Source: Actinomyces naeslundii (GTDB lineage: Bacteria; Actinomycetota; Actinomycetes; Actinomycetales; Actinomycetaceae). From it: a stretch of 64,000 bases of DNA. The stretch is from positions 1 through 64,000 of the forward strand of contig NZ_MSRR01000034.1 of NCBI RefSeq assembly GCF_001956585.1. Reading direction: 5' to 3'. This document shows, in pieces, positions 27,397 to 35,991 of the stretch (within the stretch, counting starts at the first letter, position 1; every line of letters starts with the position of its first letter). The translations under genes were made by a program, and so were the position numbers. Under the pieces are notes generated by a model. It searched no databases. It had not been told where the DNA came from and worked only from the letters and a program-made list of their open reading frames with translations.

Positions 27397-28220
27397 ACCC
27401 CGTCGAGATCTCCCACCTGACCAAGCACTACCCGGACTTCAGCCTCAACGACGTCACCTTCTCCGTCCCTGCCGGATACGTGACGGGCTTCGTCGGGGCC
27501 AACGGCTCGGGGAAGACCACCACCATCAAGGCGGCTCTGGGCATGATCCACCCCGATTCTGGCTCGGCCACCACCGTGGGCCATGAGCGCATCGGCGTCG
27601 TCTTCGATGCACCGCCCTACAACCCCGAATGGCGCCTGAAGGACCTGGGCCGCGGCATCGGACGCTTCTACCCCACCTGGTCCCAGGAGCGCTACGACTC
27701 CGAGCTCCAGGCCGCTGGCCTCGCCCCCACCAAGAAGGTCAAGGAACTCAGCCGGGGCATGGGCATGCGCCTGCAGATGGCGGTGGCCCTGGCCCACGAG
27801 CCCGAGCTGCTCATCCTCGACGAGCCCACCGGCGGGCTGGACCCCCTGGCCCGCGCCGAGATGGTGGACATGCTCGCCCAGTTCATGGTGGAGGAGGGCC
27901 GCACCATCCTGTTCTCCACCCACATCACCTCCGACCTCGATCGGCTGGCCGACTACCTGGTCATCCTCAGTCGGGGCAGGGTCGTGGCCAATGGCACCGC
28001 CGAGGAGATCATCGGCTCCTTCCGACTCGTGCGCGGCACCCCGGAGCACCTGACTGACGCCGTGCGCCAGGCCAGCCTCGGGCTGCGCAGCACGTCGCTG
28101 GGGTGGGAGGCCATGATGCCGGCCGACGCCGCCGAGGCGCTGGCCGACCGCATCGTCGTCGAGGCCCCCACTATCGAGGACCTTGCCGTGCACATCGCCA
28201 AGGAGGCGGGCCGTGAATGA
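27393..28220 (+). CDS. ABC transporter ATP-binding protein (Ytr type)
   Basis: 275 residues. Walker A GANGSGKTT (35-43), signature LSRGMG (119-124), Walker B LLILDEPTGG (139-148), D loop and His switch in FSTHITSDLDRL. It belongs to the group beside YtrA regulators linked elsewhere to cell-envelope antibiotic response. GTG start overlapping the regulator stop; the stop in turn overlaps the first permease gene by 8 nt. It is the only ATPase for four permease genes. Confidence 0.92.
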   Translation: MNPVEISHLTKHYPDFSLNDVTFSVPAGYVTGFVGANGSGKTTTIKAALGMIHPDSGSATTVGHERIGVVFDAPPYNPEWRLKDLGRGIGRFYPTWSQERYDSELQAAGLAPTKKVKELSRGMGMRLQMAVALAHEPELLILDEPTGGLDPLARAEMVDMLAQFMVEEGRTILFSTHITSDLDRLADYLVILSRGRVVANGTAEEIIGSFRLVRGTPEHLTDAVRQASLGLRSTSLGWEAMMPADAAEALADRIVVEAPTIEDLAVHIAKEAGRE

Positions 28221-28923
28221 CCTCATGACCGCGGATCGACGCGAGCACCCCGCTGAGGCAGCCGCAGTAGCCCAGGCGCCGGCCGGCCCGATGACGAGGG
28301 GGGCCACGGCCGGGCCCGGGCGGGTCGGTCGGGTGCTCTCCCTGGTACGGCTGCACCTCCTGGGCCTGCGGGGTGCTTCGCGCTCCCTCCTCGGCCTTCT
28401 CCTCATTATCGGCTCCTTCAGCGTCGTCACCGGCAATATCTCCCCGGTCAGCGGATTCCTCGCGGGGACTGCCCTGGTCGGGGGCCTATCAGGGGTAATG
28501 GCTGACCGCTCCGGCATCAACCGTCTGCTGGCCTCTTTACCCGTCTCCCGGGCCGAGGCCGTCAACTCCTACTGGGCGGTCGCGGTGCTGCATCTCCTGG
28601 CCGCCTCGGCCCTCTACGCCGTCGTGGGTCTCCCTATGGGCGTGCACCCGGGTCAGCTGCTCGTCCTCCCCCTCGTCCTCATCACGGGCCAGGCCCTGGG
28701 AATCCCTGTGTTCCTGCACTTCGGGCGTGGGCGTGGCCTGCTCATCTGGGTGATCGCGATCGTGGTCCTGGGGGCGTTGGGTCTGCTGGTGCTCAGCTTC
28801 GGGCCGATCCAGGACCTTGTGCTGGGGACGATGACGGGCGGCGTGCTCCTGGCCCTGGGGGCCGTCGCCCTTGTCGGCCTGTGGACCCTGAGCCACCGCC
28901 TCTACCTCAAGCAGGACCAGTGA
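28213..28923 (+). CDS. ABC-2-type permease 1 of the Ytr-like locus
   Basis: 236 residues from GTG, with AGGAGGCGG immediately upstream. Six or so hydrophobic helices follow an N-terminal Ala/Arg-rich segment; RLLASLPVSRAEAVNSYWA is the loop shared with the other three permeases and HRLYLKQDQ is the shared C-terminal end. Forms the membrane part of the transporter with the upstream ATPase. Substrate unknown. Confidence 0.8.
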   Translation: MNDLMTADRREHPAEAAAVAQAPAGPMTRGATAGPGRVGRVLSLVRLHLLGLRGASRSLLGLLLIIGSFSVVTGNISPVSGFLAGTALVGGLSGVMADRSGINRLLASLPVSRAEAVNSYWAVAVLHLLAASALYAVVGLPMGVHPGQLLVLPLVLITGQALGIPVFLHFGRGRGLLIWVIAIVVLGALGLLVLSFGPIQDLVLGTMTGGVLLALGAVALVGLWTLSHRLYLKQDQ

Positions 28924-29645
28924 GCGCCATGATGATAGGGACGTCGACGGGGGCAGCGCCGGATAGCAGGCGGGGCATCGCAGGGGCCACGCCGACTGGG
29001 CCGTCCGGCCCCGAGAGCGGTGGCGAGATGGCGCGTGCCAGGGTGGGGGCGGTGCTGCGACTCGACCTCATCGTGCTGCGCCGTCGTGGTCCGCTGTTCC
29101 TCCTGCCTCTGCCGCTGGTGCTGTTCATCGCCATGGACGTCCTGGTCGGCCGTCTGCAGACGACGGTGATGATGGGGGTCGCCCTGGGACTGTGCACCCA
29201 GTACGCCCAGGGCGCTGTCGAGGCGGCTCACCGCATGGTGCGCCTCCACGGAGCGCTGCCGCTGCGGCGCGGCGAGTTGGTCGGTGCTCGCTGGATCGAG
29301 GGGCTCGCCCTGGCGCTCCTGTCCTGCCTGGTCTGCGTGCCGGTGGCCGCTCTCACCGGTGACTGGGGTGGCCTCATGGCCGGCATGGTCGTCATCTGCC
29401 TGTCCGTGGCCCTCGGGCTGCCCTTGTTCCTGTGCCTGGCTCCGGAGAGGGCCCTGTGGATGTGGGGGCTGTGCCTGGGGGTGGGAGCCGGCGCCCTCTA
29501 CGGCGGCGCTCCGCTGCTGGCAGGACCTGTGACTGAGCTACTGCGCGAGCCGGTACCCGTGGTACTTGCTGCCCTGGCCTGCCCCGCCCTCCTGGGCGCC
29601 TCCCTGGTGGTGGCCCTCCGCTGGTACGGGCGCCAGGACCACTGA
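28920..29645 (+). CDS. ABC-2-type permease 2 of the Ytr-like locus
   Basis: 241 residues from the GTG overlapping the previous stop (GTGA); an ATG at 28929 is also possible. Several helices (LFLLPLPLVLFIAMDVLV, GLALALLSCLVCVPVAAL, VVLAALACPALLGASLVVA). Carries the family loop LHGALPLRRGELVGARW and the ending RWYGRQDH, paralogous to its neighbours. Confidence 0.78.
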   Translation: MSAMMIGTSTGAAPDSRRGIAGATPTGPSGPESGGEMARARVGAVLRLDLIVLRRRGPLFLLPLPLVLFIAMDVLVGRLQTTVMMGVALGLCTQYAQGAVEAAHRMVRLHGALPLRRGELVGARWIEGLALALLSCLVCVPVAALTGDWGGLMAGMVVICLSVALGLPLFLCLAPERALWMWGLCLGVGAGALYGGAPLLAGPVTELLREPVPVVLAALACPALLGASLVVALRWYGRQDH

Positions 29646-29695
29646 GGCCCGGCCGGGGAAGAAGCAAGAAGAAGTAAGAAGTAAGGAGACCGACC

Positions 29696-30514
29696 ATGCC
29701 CGAGTCCACGCCCATGTCCGTGCCCGTTGTGCCTGCCGCGCGGGCTGTATCCACCGTGCCCGCCGCCGTCGAGTCCTCCGGCGCTCGCGTTCCCGGTGTG
29801 CCTGCGGCGGTGCGGGGGACGGGAGCCCTGACCCGGTGGGAGACGGTGCGCGCCGTCATGCGTCTGGAGCTGGTTAGCTGGAATCAGGTGTACCTGACGA
29901 CGATGATAGGGCTGATCCTCATCGTGCAGGCCGGTATTGCCGCGCACCGCTGGTTGGGGATGGTGCTCCCGCTTCCGCTGGTGCTCGTCCTGGCGATCTT
30001 CCCACCCTTCCTCCTCCTGACCCTGTGCGGGTTGGTGTGCCTGACCCTGTGGGATCCCTCGCGCTCCTCAGGTGCCCTACGGCTCTACGGGGCACTGCCC
30101 GTGACCCGATCGGAGGTGCTTGCCGGCCACTACCTGCTCAGCCTGGCCTACGGGGGTGCCTCAGTCCTCCTGGCCGTCATCCATCTTCTCGGGGCTCTCG
30201 GCGCCGCCGATCCCCTGGTCTGGGCGATCGTGCTGGCGTGGGTGGTGGCAGTGCTGGGGATCTGCGCAGTGATGTTCCCGGTGCTCGCCAGGTACCGCAG
30301 CCCCCTCACGGGGATCGTGGTCATGATGGCGGTGTTCGCAGTCCTGGGCCTGCTCGGCGGGTTCGTCATGGGCTCCGAGGCGGTATCCCTGACCGCCGTC
30401 TCCCAGTCCGGGACGCTCCTGGCCCTCACGGCCCTGCTCCTCGTGCTCGTCCCAGTGGGACTGGGCGTCTCCTGGATGATCTGCCGCCGCATCTACACCC
30501 GGCAGGACCACTGA
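29696..30514 (+). CDS. ABC-2-type permease 3 of the Ytr-like locus
   Basis: 272 residues. A Pro/Val-rich N-terminal stretch precedes LTRWETVRAVMRLEL, nearly the same as in permease 4. Helices, the LYGALPVTRSEVLAGHYLL loop and the ending RRIYTRQDH follow. AAGGAG lies 8 nt upstream of the ATG; 50 nt from permease 2. Confidence 0.78.
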   Translation: MPESTPMSVPVVPAARAVSTVPAAVESSGARVPGVPAAVRGTGALTRWETVRAVMRLELVSWNQVYLTTMIGLILIVQAGIAAHRWLGMVLPLPLVLVLAIFPPFLLLTLCGLVCLTLWDPSRSSGALRLYGALPVTRSEVLAGHYLLSLAYGGASVLLAVIHLLGALGAADPLVWAIVLAWVVAVLGICAVMFPVLARYRSPLTGIVVMMAVFAVLGLLGGFVMGSEAVSLTAVSQSGTLLALTALLLVLVPVGLGVSWMICRRIYTRQDH

Positions 30515-30587
30515 GGGGCGCGCGGTGGGGGCGGGACGCGCTGCTGACGGTTGATCAGCAACAAGAGTCACGAGGAAGGACATGATC

Positions 30588-31328
30588 ATGAGTGAGTCCA
30601 CTGCGGTGCGCCCATCCGGCGCGCCTGCGGCGTCGGGGATGCGCGGGGCCGGCGTCCTGACCCGGTGGGAGATGGTGCGCGCCGTCATGCGCCTGGAGCT
30701 GCTCATCGCCTGGAGGCGACGGGATACCGCGGCACTGCTGGTGCTGTGCGCGCTCGGTGCCCTGGGGGCGGCCGTGCCCGGAGTGAGGGAGTGGCTGGGG
30801 CCCTTCTCCCCGAAGAATCTGGTGTACTACCTGTTCTCTCCTGTGTTGATGGTGGGCCTGATGCTATGGCTGCCCTCACGTGAGGCCCGGATGCGCCCGC
30901 TCTACGGGGCACTGCCCGTCACTCGTCTCGATGTCCTGGCTGCCCGCTACCTCCTGCTCGCGGTCGGTTGGGTGATCCTGTTCCTCGGGAGCTCCGCGGC
31001 GGTCCTGACCGTGGGCGTGGTATCGAATGATGCCGTGGGCTGGCACCTCATGTGTCTGTTCCTCTTCGGGATGTTCGTCGTGGTGGGGCCTCCTCTGCTC
31101 GCCGCGTATGGCGGGACCACCTCCCTGCCCGTACTCGCCATATGGGGCATGGTCATCTGCTTCATGGTTGGAGAGCTAGCGGGCATCGGCGCGCAGGTGG
31201 CACTGTCGGCCATGCCCCAGCAGGTGGTGCTGGCCGGTGGGCTCGGGCTCATCGCAGTGCTCTCCGCAGTGGGACTGGGCGCCTCCTGGTGGGGCTGCCA
31301 CCGCATCTACCTCAAACGGGACCACTGA
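30588..31328 (+). CDS. ABC-2-type permease 4 of the Ytr-like locus
   Basis: 246 residues from the second of two close ATGs (30582 and 30588); GAGGAAGG spacing favours the second. Shares LTRWEMVRAVMRLELL, LYGALPVTRLDVLAARYLL and HRIYLKRDH with permease 3, so the pair arose by duplication. Last gene of the locus; tmk follows after 138 nt with its own promoter. Confidence 0.78.
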   Translation: MSESTAVRPSGAPAASGMRGAGVLTRWEMVRAVMRLELLIAWRRRDTAALLVLCALGALGAAVPGVREWLGPFSPKNLVYYLFSPVLMVGLMLWLPSREARMRPLYGALPVTRLDVLAARYLLLAVGWVILFLGSSAAVLTVGVVSNDAVGWHLMCLFLFGMFVVVGPPLLAAYGGTTSLPVLAIWGMVICFMVGELAGIGAQVALSAMPQQVVLAGGLGLIAVLSAVGLGASWWGCHRIYLKRDH

Positions 31329-31466
31329 GGGAATCGCCTGAGAGCGTCAGTGGCGGTGGCTGGCAATGACGTCCTTTCACGGAGAGGGCGTTCCTTCGCC
31401 CGGCGCGCCCGCCGACGACCGGTCGGCGCTCCCGGGGCCTTCCCCACGGACCGTTACCCTGGGCCC

Positions 31467-32255
31467 GTGACCACCGCTGCCCCGCCCGCTGCTCCCGGCG
31501 CCTCCGATCCGCGTACGCCCGGCCCCGGTCTGTTCATCTCCTTCGAGGGAGGCGACGGCGTCGGCAAGACGACGCAGATCCGCATCCTCGCCGACCTCCT
31601 GGCCGCAGCGGACGTCGACCACATCCTCACCCGCGAGCCGGGCGGCACGGAGCTCGGCGTCGAGATCCGTCACCTCCTCCTGCACGGCGGGCACGTCGCG
31701 CCGCGCGCCGAGGCCCTCCTGTACGCCGCTGACCGCGCCCACCACATCGCCACCCGCGTGCGGCCCGCCCTCGAGCGCGGCGCCGTCGTCCTGGCCGACC
31801 GCTACCTCGACTCCTCGGTCGCCTACCAGGGGGCGGCCCGCTCGCTCGGTCCCCAGGAGGTCCGCAACCTCTCCCTGTGGGCCACCGAGGGCCTCCTGCC
31901 GGACCTGACCATCCTGCTCGACGGCGACCCCTCCCTGGCCGAGCGGCGAACCACCGGTCGCGGCGCCAAGGACCGCCTCGAGCAGGAGGGGGACACCTTC
32001 CGCACCTCCCTGCGCCAGCAGTTCCTCATCCTGGCTGAGGCCGAGCCCGAGCGCTTCGTCGTCGTCGACGCCGACCGGACCGTCGACCAGGTGGCCGACG
32101 ACGTCATCGAGGCCGCTGTCGCCGCCGTGCGCCGCCACGGCGTTCACCTCGCCCACGGCGGGGCCCACCAGGGCGTGCTCCTCGGCCTGGAGGCCTTCGT
32201 GGAGGCCGCCGCCCGCCGCAGCGCCGCAGGGCCGGACGAGGAGGCGCGCTCATGA
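31467..32255 (+). CDS. tmk: Thymidylate kinase
   Basis: 262 residues phosphorylating dTMP to dTDP. P-loop FEGGDGVGKTTQ, DR(Y/S) motif ADRYLDSSVAYQGAA and the lid region ERRTTGRGAKDRLEQEG are present. GTG chosen because TACCCT (31455-31460) ends 6 nt before it; the frame is open further upstream without similarity. The tail extends about 40 residues beyond the core. ATGA overlap with holB, a conserved pairing. Confidence 0.93.
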   Translation: MTTAAPPAAPGASDPRTPGPGLFISFEGGDGVGKTTQIRILADLLAAADVDHILTREPGGTELGVEIRHLLLHGGHVAPRAEALLYAADRAHHIATRVRPALERGAVVLADRYLDSSVAYQGAARSLGPQEVRNLSLWATEGLLPDLTILLDGDPSLAERRTTGRGAKDRLEQEGDTFRTSLRQQFLILAEAEPERFVVVDADRTVDQVADDVIEAAVAAVRRHGVHLAHGGAHQGVLLGLEAFVEAAARRSAAGPDEEARS

Positions 32256-33520
32256 GCGTGTGGGAGGACGTTGTCGGCCAGGAGAGCGCCGTGGCCGCCT
32301 TCACCGCCGCAGCCCAGGCCGCCCGAGAAGCGGCTGAGCAGCGCGAGGCGCAGGCCGCCGCCGGAGTCGCCCCCGAGGCCGCGCGAGGCGTGGACGGTGC
32401 GCGAGGCGGGGGAGCGGGCTCAGGAGCGACGTCGCCGGCTGGGCTCGCCATGACCCACGCCTGGCTGGTGACCGGCCCGCCCGGATCGGGCCGCTCGAAT
32501 GCCGCCCGCGCCTTCGCCGCCGCCCTGCAGTGCACCGGCCCCGTACCCGGCTGTGGGCAGTGCAAGCCCTGCCGTGATGTCATGGTCGGCTCCCACCCCG
32601 ACGTCGTGCGCCTGACCACTGAGAAGCTCATCATCACGATGGACGAGGTCAAGACCCTCATCGGTGAGGCCCAGCGCCGGCCCTGGACCGGTCGCTGGCG
32701 CGTCCTCCTCGTTGAGGACGCCGACCGCATGGCCGAGCGCACCACCAACGTCCTGCTCAAGTCCATCGAGGAGCCCCCGCCCCAGACCGTCTGGCTGCTG
32801 TGCACCCCCAGCGCCGACGACGTCCTGCCCACCATCCGCTCGCGCTGCCGCCTGGTGACGCTGCGGATCCCGCCGGCCGACGCCGTTGCCGAGCTCCTCG
32901 TGCGCCGAGACGGCGCCGACCCCGAGCTGGCCGCCCGGGCCGCCCGGGCCAGCCAGTCGCATATCGGACTCGCCCGGCACCTTGCCACCGATGCCGACGC
33001 CTGGGAGCGGCGCCGGCGCCTCCTGCTCGCCCCGGTCTCGCTGCGTAGCGTCGGCGACGCCGTCCTGGCCGCCGCCTCCCTGGTCGATGCCGCGGAGACC
33101 GAGGCCAAGGAGGCCACCACCGAGCGCGACGCCCGCGAGAAGGCTGAGCTGACCCGTGCCCTCGGCCTGGAGAGCGACGGGAAGATCCCGGCGGCCCTGC
33201 GCGCCCAGATCCGCCAACTCGAGGAGGACCAGAAGCGCCGCGCCAAGCGTGCCCGCACCGATGTCCTGGACCGGGCCATGATCGATCTGCTGTCCTTCTA
33301 CCGTGACGTGCTCATCACCCAGATGGGCAGTGACGTCGAGCGCGTCAACCTCGACCTGGCCGACGCCGTCGACCAGGCCGCCCGCACGACGACCCCCGAG
33401 CAGTCCCTGGCCCGGATCGGAGCCATCGAGGAGTGCCGCAGCCGCCTGCGCTCCAACGCGGCCCCGCTGCTGGCCGTCGAGGCCCTCATGGTCCAGCTGC
33501 GCCCTCAGGCCGGGGCATGA
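32252..33520 (+). CDS. holB: DNA polymerase III subunit delta'
   Basis: 422-residue clamp-loader subunit. N-terminal VWEDVVGQ, then a linker of about 40 residues rich in Ala/Gly, then a P-loop-like GPPGSGRSNAA in which Lys is Arg, as expected for the non-hydrolysing delta' role. Four-Cys zinc module CTGPVPGCGQCKPC, then VRLTTEKLIITMDEV and LLVEDADRMAERTTNVLLKSIEEPP. The C-terminal collar domain is all helical with a charged segment near 300. ATGA overlap with tmk. Confidence 0.93.
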   Translation: MSVWEDVVGQESAVAAFTAAAQAAREAAEQREAQAAAGVAPEAARGVDGARGGGAGSGATSPAGLAMTHAWLVTGPPGSGRSNAARAFAAALQCTGPVPGCGQCKPCRDVMVGSHPDVVRLTTEKLIITMDEVKTLIGEAQRRPWTGRWRVLLVEDADRMAERTTNVLLKSIEEPPPQTVWLLCTPSADDVLPTIRSRCRLVTLRIPPADAVAELLVRRDGADPELAARAARASQSHIGLARHLATDADAWERRRRLLLAPVSLRSVGDAVLAAASLVDAAETEAKEATTERDAREKAELTRALGLESDGKIPAALRAQIRQLEEDQKRRAKRARTDVLDRAMIDLLSFYRDVLITQMGSDVERVNLDLADAVDQAARTTTPEQSLARIGAIEECRSRLRSNAAPLLAVEALMVQLRPQAGA

Positions 33521-33617
33521 TCGGCCGGGCATCGGCGCGGCGACGTCGATCTGAGCGGAGACGATGCGACTGGGGCAAAACCAGGACAACCGGCGCGGTA
33601 TGTGGAAGGGTCGTTGT

Positions 33618-34178
33618 ATGACGGCAATGGATTCCGGTTATGGCGGGCCCGCCGCTTCTCGGTTTCGGCCGATTGTCCGCCGATCGAGCGTGCAGGAGCA
33701 GGGCATCGCCTGGGGTCTTGTCGCTTTTGGCATCGTGGGCCTGGTCCTCGGGGCGGTCTTCGCAAGGTACCTGAACTATCGGGCGGTACTCATCTGTCTG
33801 GGAGCGTCGGCGCTCTGCTTCCTCATGGGGTACCTGACCCTGCGGCCGCGGACCGTCTTCGACCGGTCCGGCATTCACAGCCGGACGGTATGGCGTTCCT
33901 ACGACGTTCCCTGGCCCGCCTCCCGAAGCGACTTCGCCGTCGGCCGGTACGCTCGCTCCACTCTGCGCAGGCTCAGTGGCTCAGGGCCGGGTGCGTACGC
34001 GACCGTGTACAGCAACGGCGACGAGGTGGAGCTGGGGGGAATGACCACGTGCGCGATGACCGAGGTCAGGGCCCGTCAGCTCATGGAGGTCGAGCTCGAT
34101 CGGATCTGGATGTGGGCCATGTCCTGGGAGCTGGTGCCTCCTGAGAATGCTGAAGGCACCCCAGCCGGTGTGGGCTGA
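33618..34178 (+). CDS. Small membrane protein with PH-like domain
   Basis: 186 residues. Two adjacent helices (IAWGLVAFGIVGLVLGAVFA and AVLICLGASALCFLMGYL) are followed by a soluble region beginning TVFDRSGIHSRTVWRSYDVPWP, the strand pattern of a bacterial PH domain. ATG with GGAAGGG upstream. Sits alone between holB and the peptidase genes. Function unknown. Confidence 0.65.
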   Translation: MTAMDSGYGGPAASRFRPIVRRSSVQEQGIAWGLVAFGIVGLVLGAVFARYLNYRAVLICLGASALCFLMGYLTLRPRTVFDRSGIHSRTVWRSYDVPWPASRSDFAVGRYARSTLRRLSGSGPGAYATVYSNGDEVELGGMTTCAMTEVRARQLMEVELDRIWMWAMSWELVPPENAEGTPAGVG

Positions 34179-34244
34179 GACGACGGGCCATCTCATCCTT
34201 GAGAGGGATTATGCACCAAGCGGTTGTTTTATACGATGGTGCCC

Positions 34245-35903
34245 ATGGAAACGAGAACAAGACAATGTCGTCGTCGAAACAGCATCGTTTCTGCGGTAAT
34301 GAACAGTGGCGGAAGCGGTGGACCCGCAAGGACTGCGGGGCATCGTCGGGTGGTTGCTGGGGTGCTGGCCGCTGTGGCGGGTGTGTGTCTGGGTGTGGGG
34401 GCCGGTGCGGTTCCCGCGGTGGCGGTGCCGGCTCCGGCTGTGGCTGCGAAGGCTGTGGTGCCCGAGGGGCTGGAGTCGTTCTACAGCCAGAAGGTGGAGT
34501 GGTACGACTGCGGTGCGACCGGTGGGATGGAGAGGTCTGCGCAGAGGACCGGGTTCCAGTGCGCGAAGGTGAAGGTGCCTCTGGACTACTCCAGGCCTGA
34601 TGGTCAGACCATTGAGGTCGCGATGAAGAAGCACCTGGCCACCGGTTCGGTGCGTCAGGGCAGCCTCTTCATCAACCCCGGCGGCCCCGGTGGGTCCGGG
34701 GTTCAGTATGTCGAGGGTGCTGCGGAGACGGCCTTCGCCGGTGTACAGGGCTCCTTCGACATCATCGGCTTCGATCCTCGCGGCGTCGGATCCTCCACTC
34801 CCGTTACCTGTGCAGCGGCCAACGGTGTGGATCCGATGAGTGACCCCGGCCAGGCGTCGGGTGACGCCCCGTTCGAGGAGCTCGCCCCTCAGATCGAGAC
34901 GACCTTCCGGCAGATGGAGGCCAACTGCGCCGCCGACACCAAGCCGGCCGGGCTCCTCGACCACGTGGACACGATCTCAGTGGCCCGGGACCTGGATGTG
35001 CTCCGGGCACTGTCAGGAGACCAGAGACTCAACTACCTGGGGATCTCCTACGGCACCTACCTGGGGGCTCACTACGCCGAGCTCTTCCCGGCCAACACCG
35101 GCCGCATGGTCCTCGACGGCACCCTCGATCCCAGCATCTCCCTGTATGAGAGGCAAGCAGGAGCGATGAAGGGCTTGGAGCGCGCGCTGCGAACCTACGT
35201 CGACTGGTGCCAGGCGGGACAGGGGTGCCCGCTCACCGGCGGCACCGACGCCGGAGTGCAGCAGGTCAGGGACCTGTTCACCTCCGTCGATCGGTCGCCC
35301 CTGCCGAGCTCCGACCCGAACCGTCCAGTGACCGGGTCCGAGATCCGAATGGCGGTCATGTACAGCCTGTACGGTGACGAACAGAGCTGGAGTGGCCTCT
35401 CCTCCTCCTTGGACGAGGCGATCAATCAGCGCAACGGCGCACTCATCCGGCAGATAACGGGCCAGACTGTGGCCGAGGTCGTCAACACCACCGCCGTCCG
35501 CGAAGCCATCACCTGCCTGGACTACCCGGTCGATGGAGACATGGCTGTGTGGTCGGCCAGGCACGAGGAGATCAGGCGTGAGGCCCCTACCTTCGGGGGC
35601 TCGGCTGCGAGCGCTGATCTTGGTTGCCAGGCCTGGGGGCACAACGGGACCCGTCAGCCCGCTCCCATCCACGCCAAGGGGGCCGCCCCGATCCTGGTCG
35701 TGGGTTCCACCGGGGACCCGGCGACGCCGTACGAATGGGCCAGGTCCTTGTCTGAGCAGCTCGAGACCGGTCATCTGCTCACTCGGGAGGGCAATGGGCA
35801 TACCGCTTACGGTCGCGCAGCCGCATGCACCAAGGCGATAGACACCTACCTGCTCTCCGGCGAGCTCCCGCCGCCCGGGCAGGTATGCCGGGGTGAGGCA
35901 TAA
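34245..35903 (+). CDS. Secreted S33-family tripeptidyl aminopeptidase-like hydrolase 1
   Basis: 552 residues. Signal peptide (RRVVAGVLAAVAGVCLGVGAG, likely cut near AVAVPAPAVAA). Alpha/beta-hydrolase with oxyanion region NPGGPGGSG, nucleophile Ser268 in YLGISYGTYLG, Asp491 in GDPATPY and His519 in GNGHTAYG, plus the TAP-like C-terminal domain. Family members release N-terminal di- or tripeptides outside the cell. Start set by TACGAT ending 7 nt before ATG. First of three tandem paralogues; residues about 34-149 are encoded by DNA almost identical to the next gene. Confidence 0.88.
   Translation: METRTRQCRRRNSIVSAVMNSGGSGGPARTAGHRRVVAGVLAAVAGVCLGVGAGAVPAVAVPAPAVAAKAVVPEGLESFYSQKVEWYDCGATGGMERSAQRTGFQCAKVKVPLDYSRPDGQTIEVAMKKHLATGSVRQGSLFINPGGPGGSGVQYVEGAAETAFAGVQGSFDIIGFDPRGVGSSTPVTCAAANGVDPMSDPGQASGDAPFEELAPQIETTFRQMEANCAADTKPAGLLDHVDTISVARDLDVLRALSGDQRLNYLGISYGTYLGAHYAELFPANTGRMVLDGTLDPSISLYERQAGAMKGLERALRTYVDWCQAGQGCPLTGGTDAGVQQVRDLFTSVDRSPLPSSDPNRPVTGSEIRMAVMYSLYGDEQSWSGLSSSLDEAINQRNGALIRQITGQTVAEVVNTTAVREAITCLDYPVDGDMAVWSARHEEIRREAPTFGGSAASADLGCQAWGHNGTRQPAPIHAKGAAPILVVGSTGDPATPYEWARSLSEQLETGHLLTREGNGHTAYGRAAACTKAIDTYLLSGELPPPGQVCRGEA
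34344..34690 (+). repeat. 347-nt near-identical block, copy 1
   Basis: Matches 36049-36395 without gaps; I count 9 mismatches by eye. It covers the signal peptide and the start of the catalytic domain. Third codon positions are unusually T-rich compared with the rest of the gene, which suggests gene conversion or recent import of this segment. Confidence 0.85.
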
Positions 35904-35991
35904 CGTCGCTGGGGAGGATGCGGCCGGGGCCTCCTGAATCGCAGTAACAAACCGCGCCCGTGCGGTGTTGTCGCTTTGTAATATAACGCTT

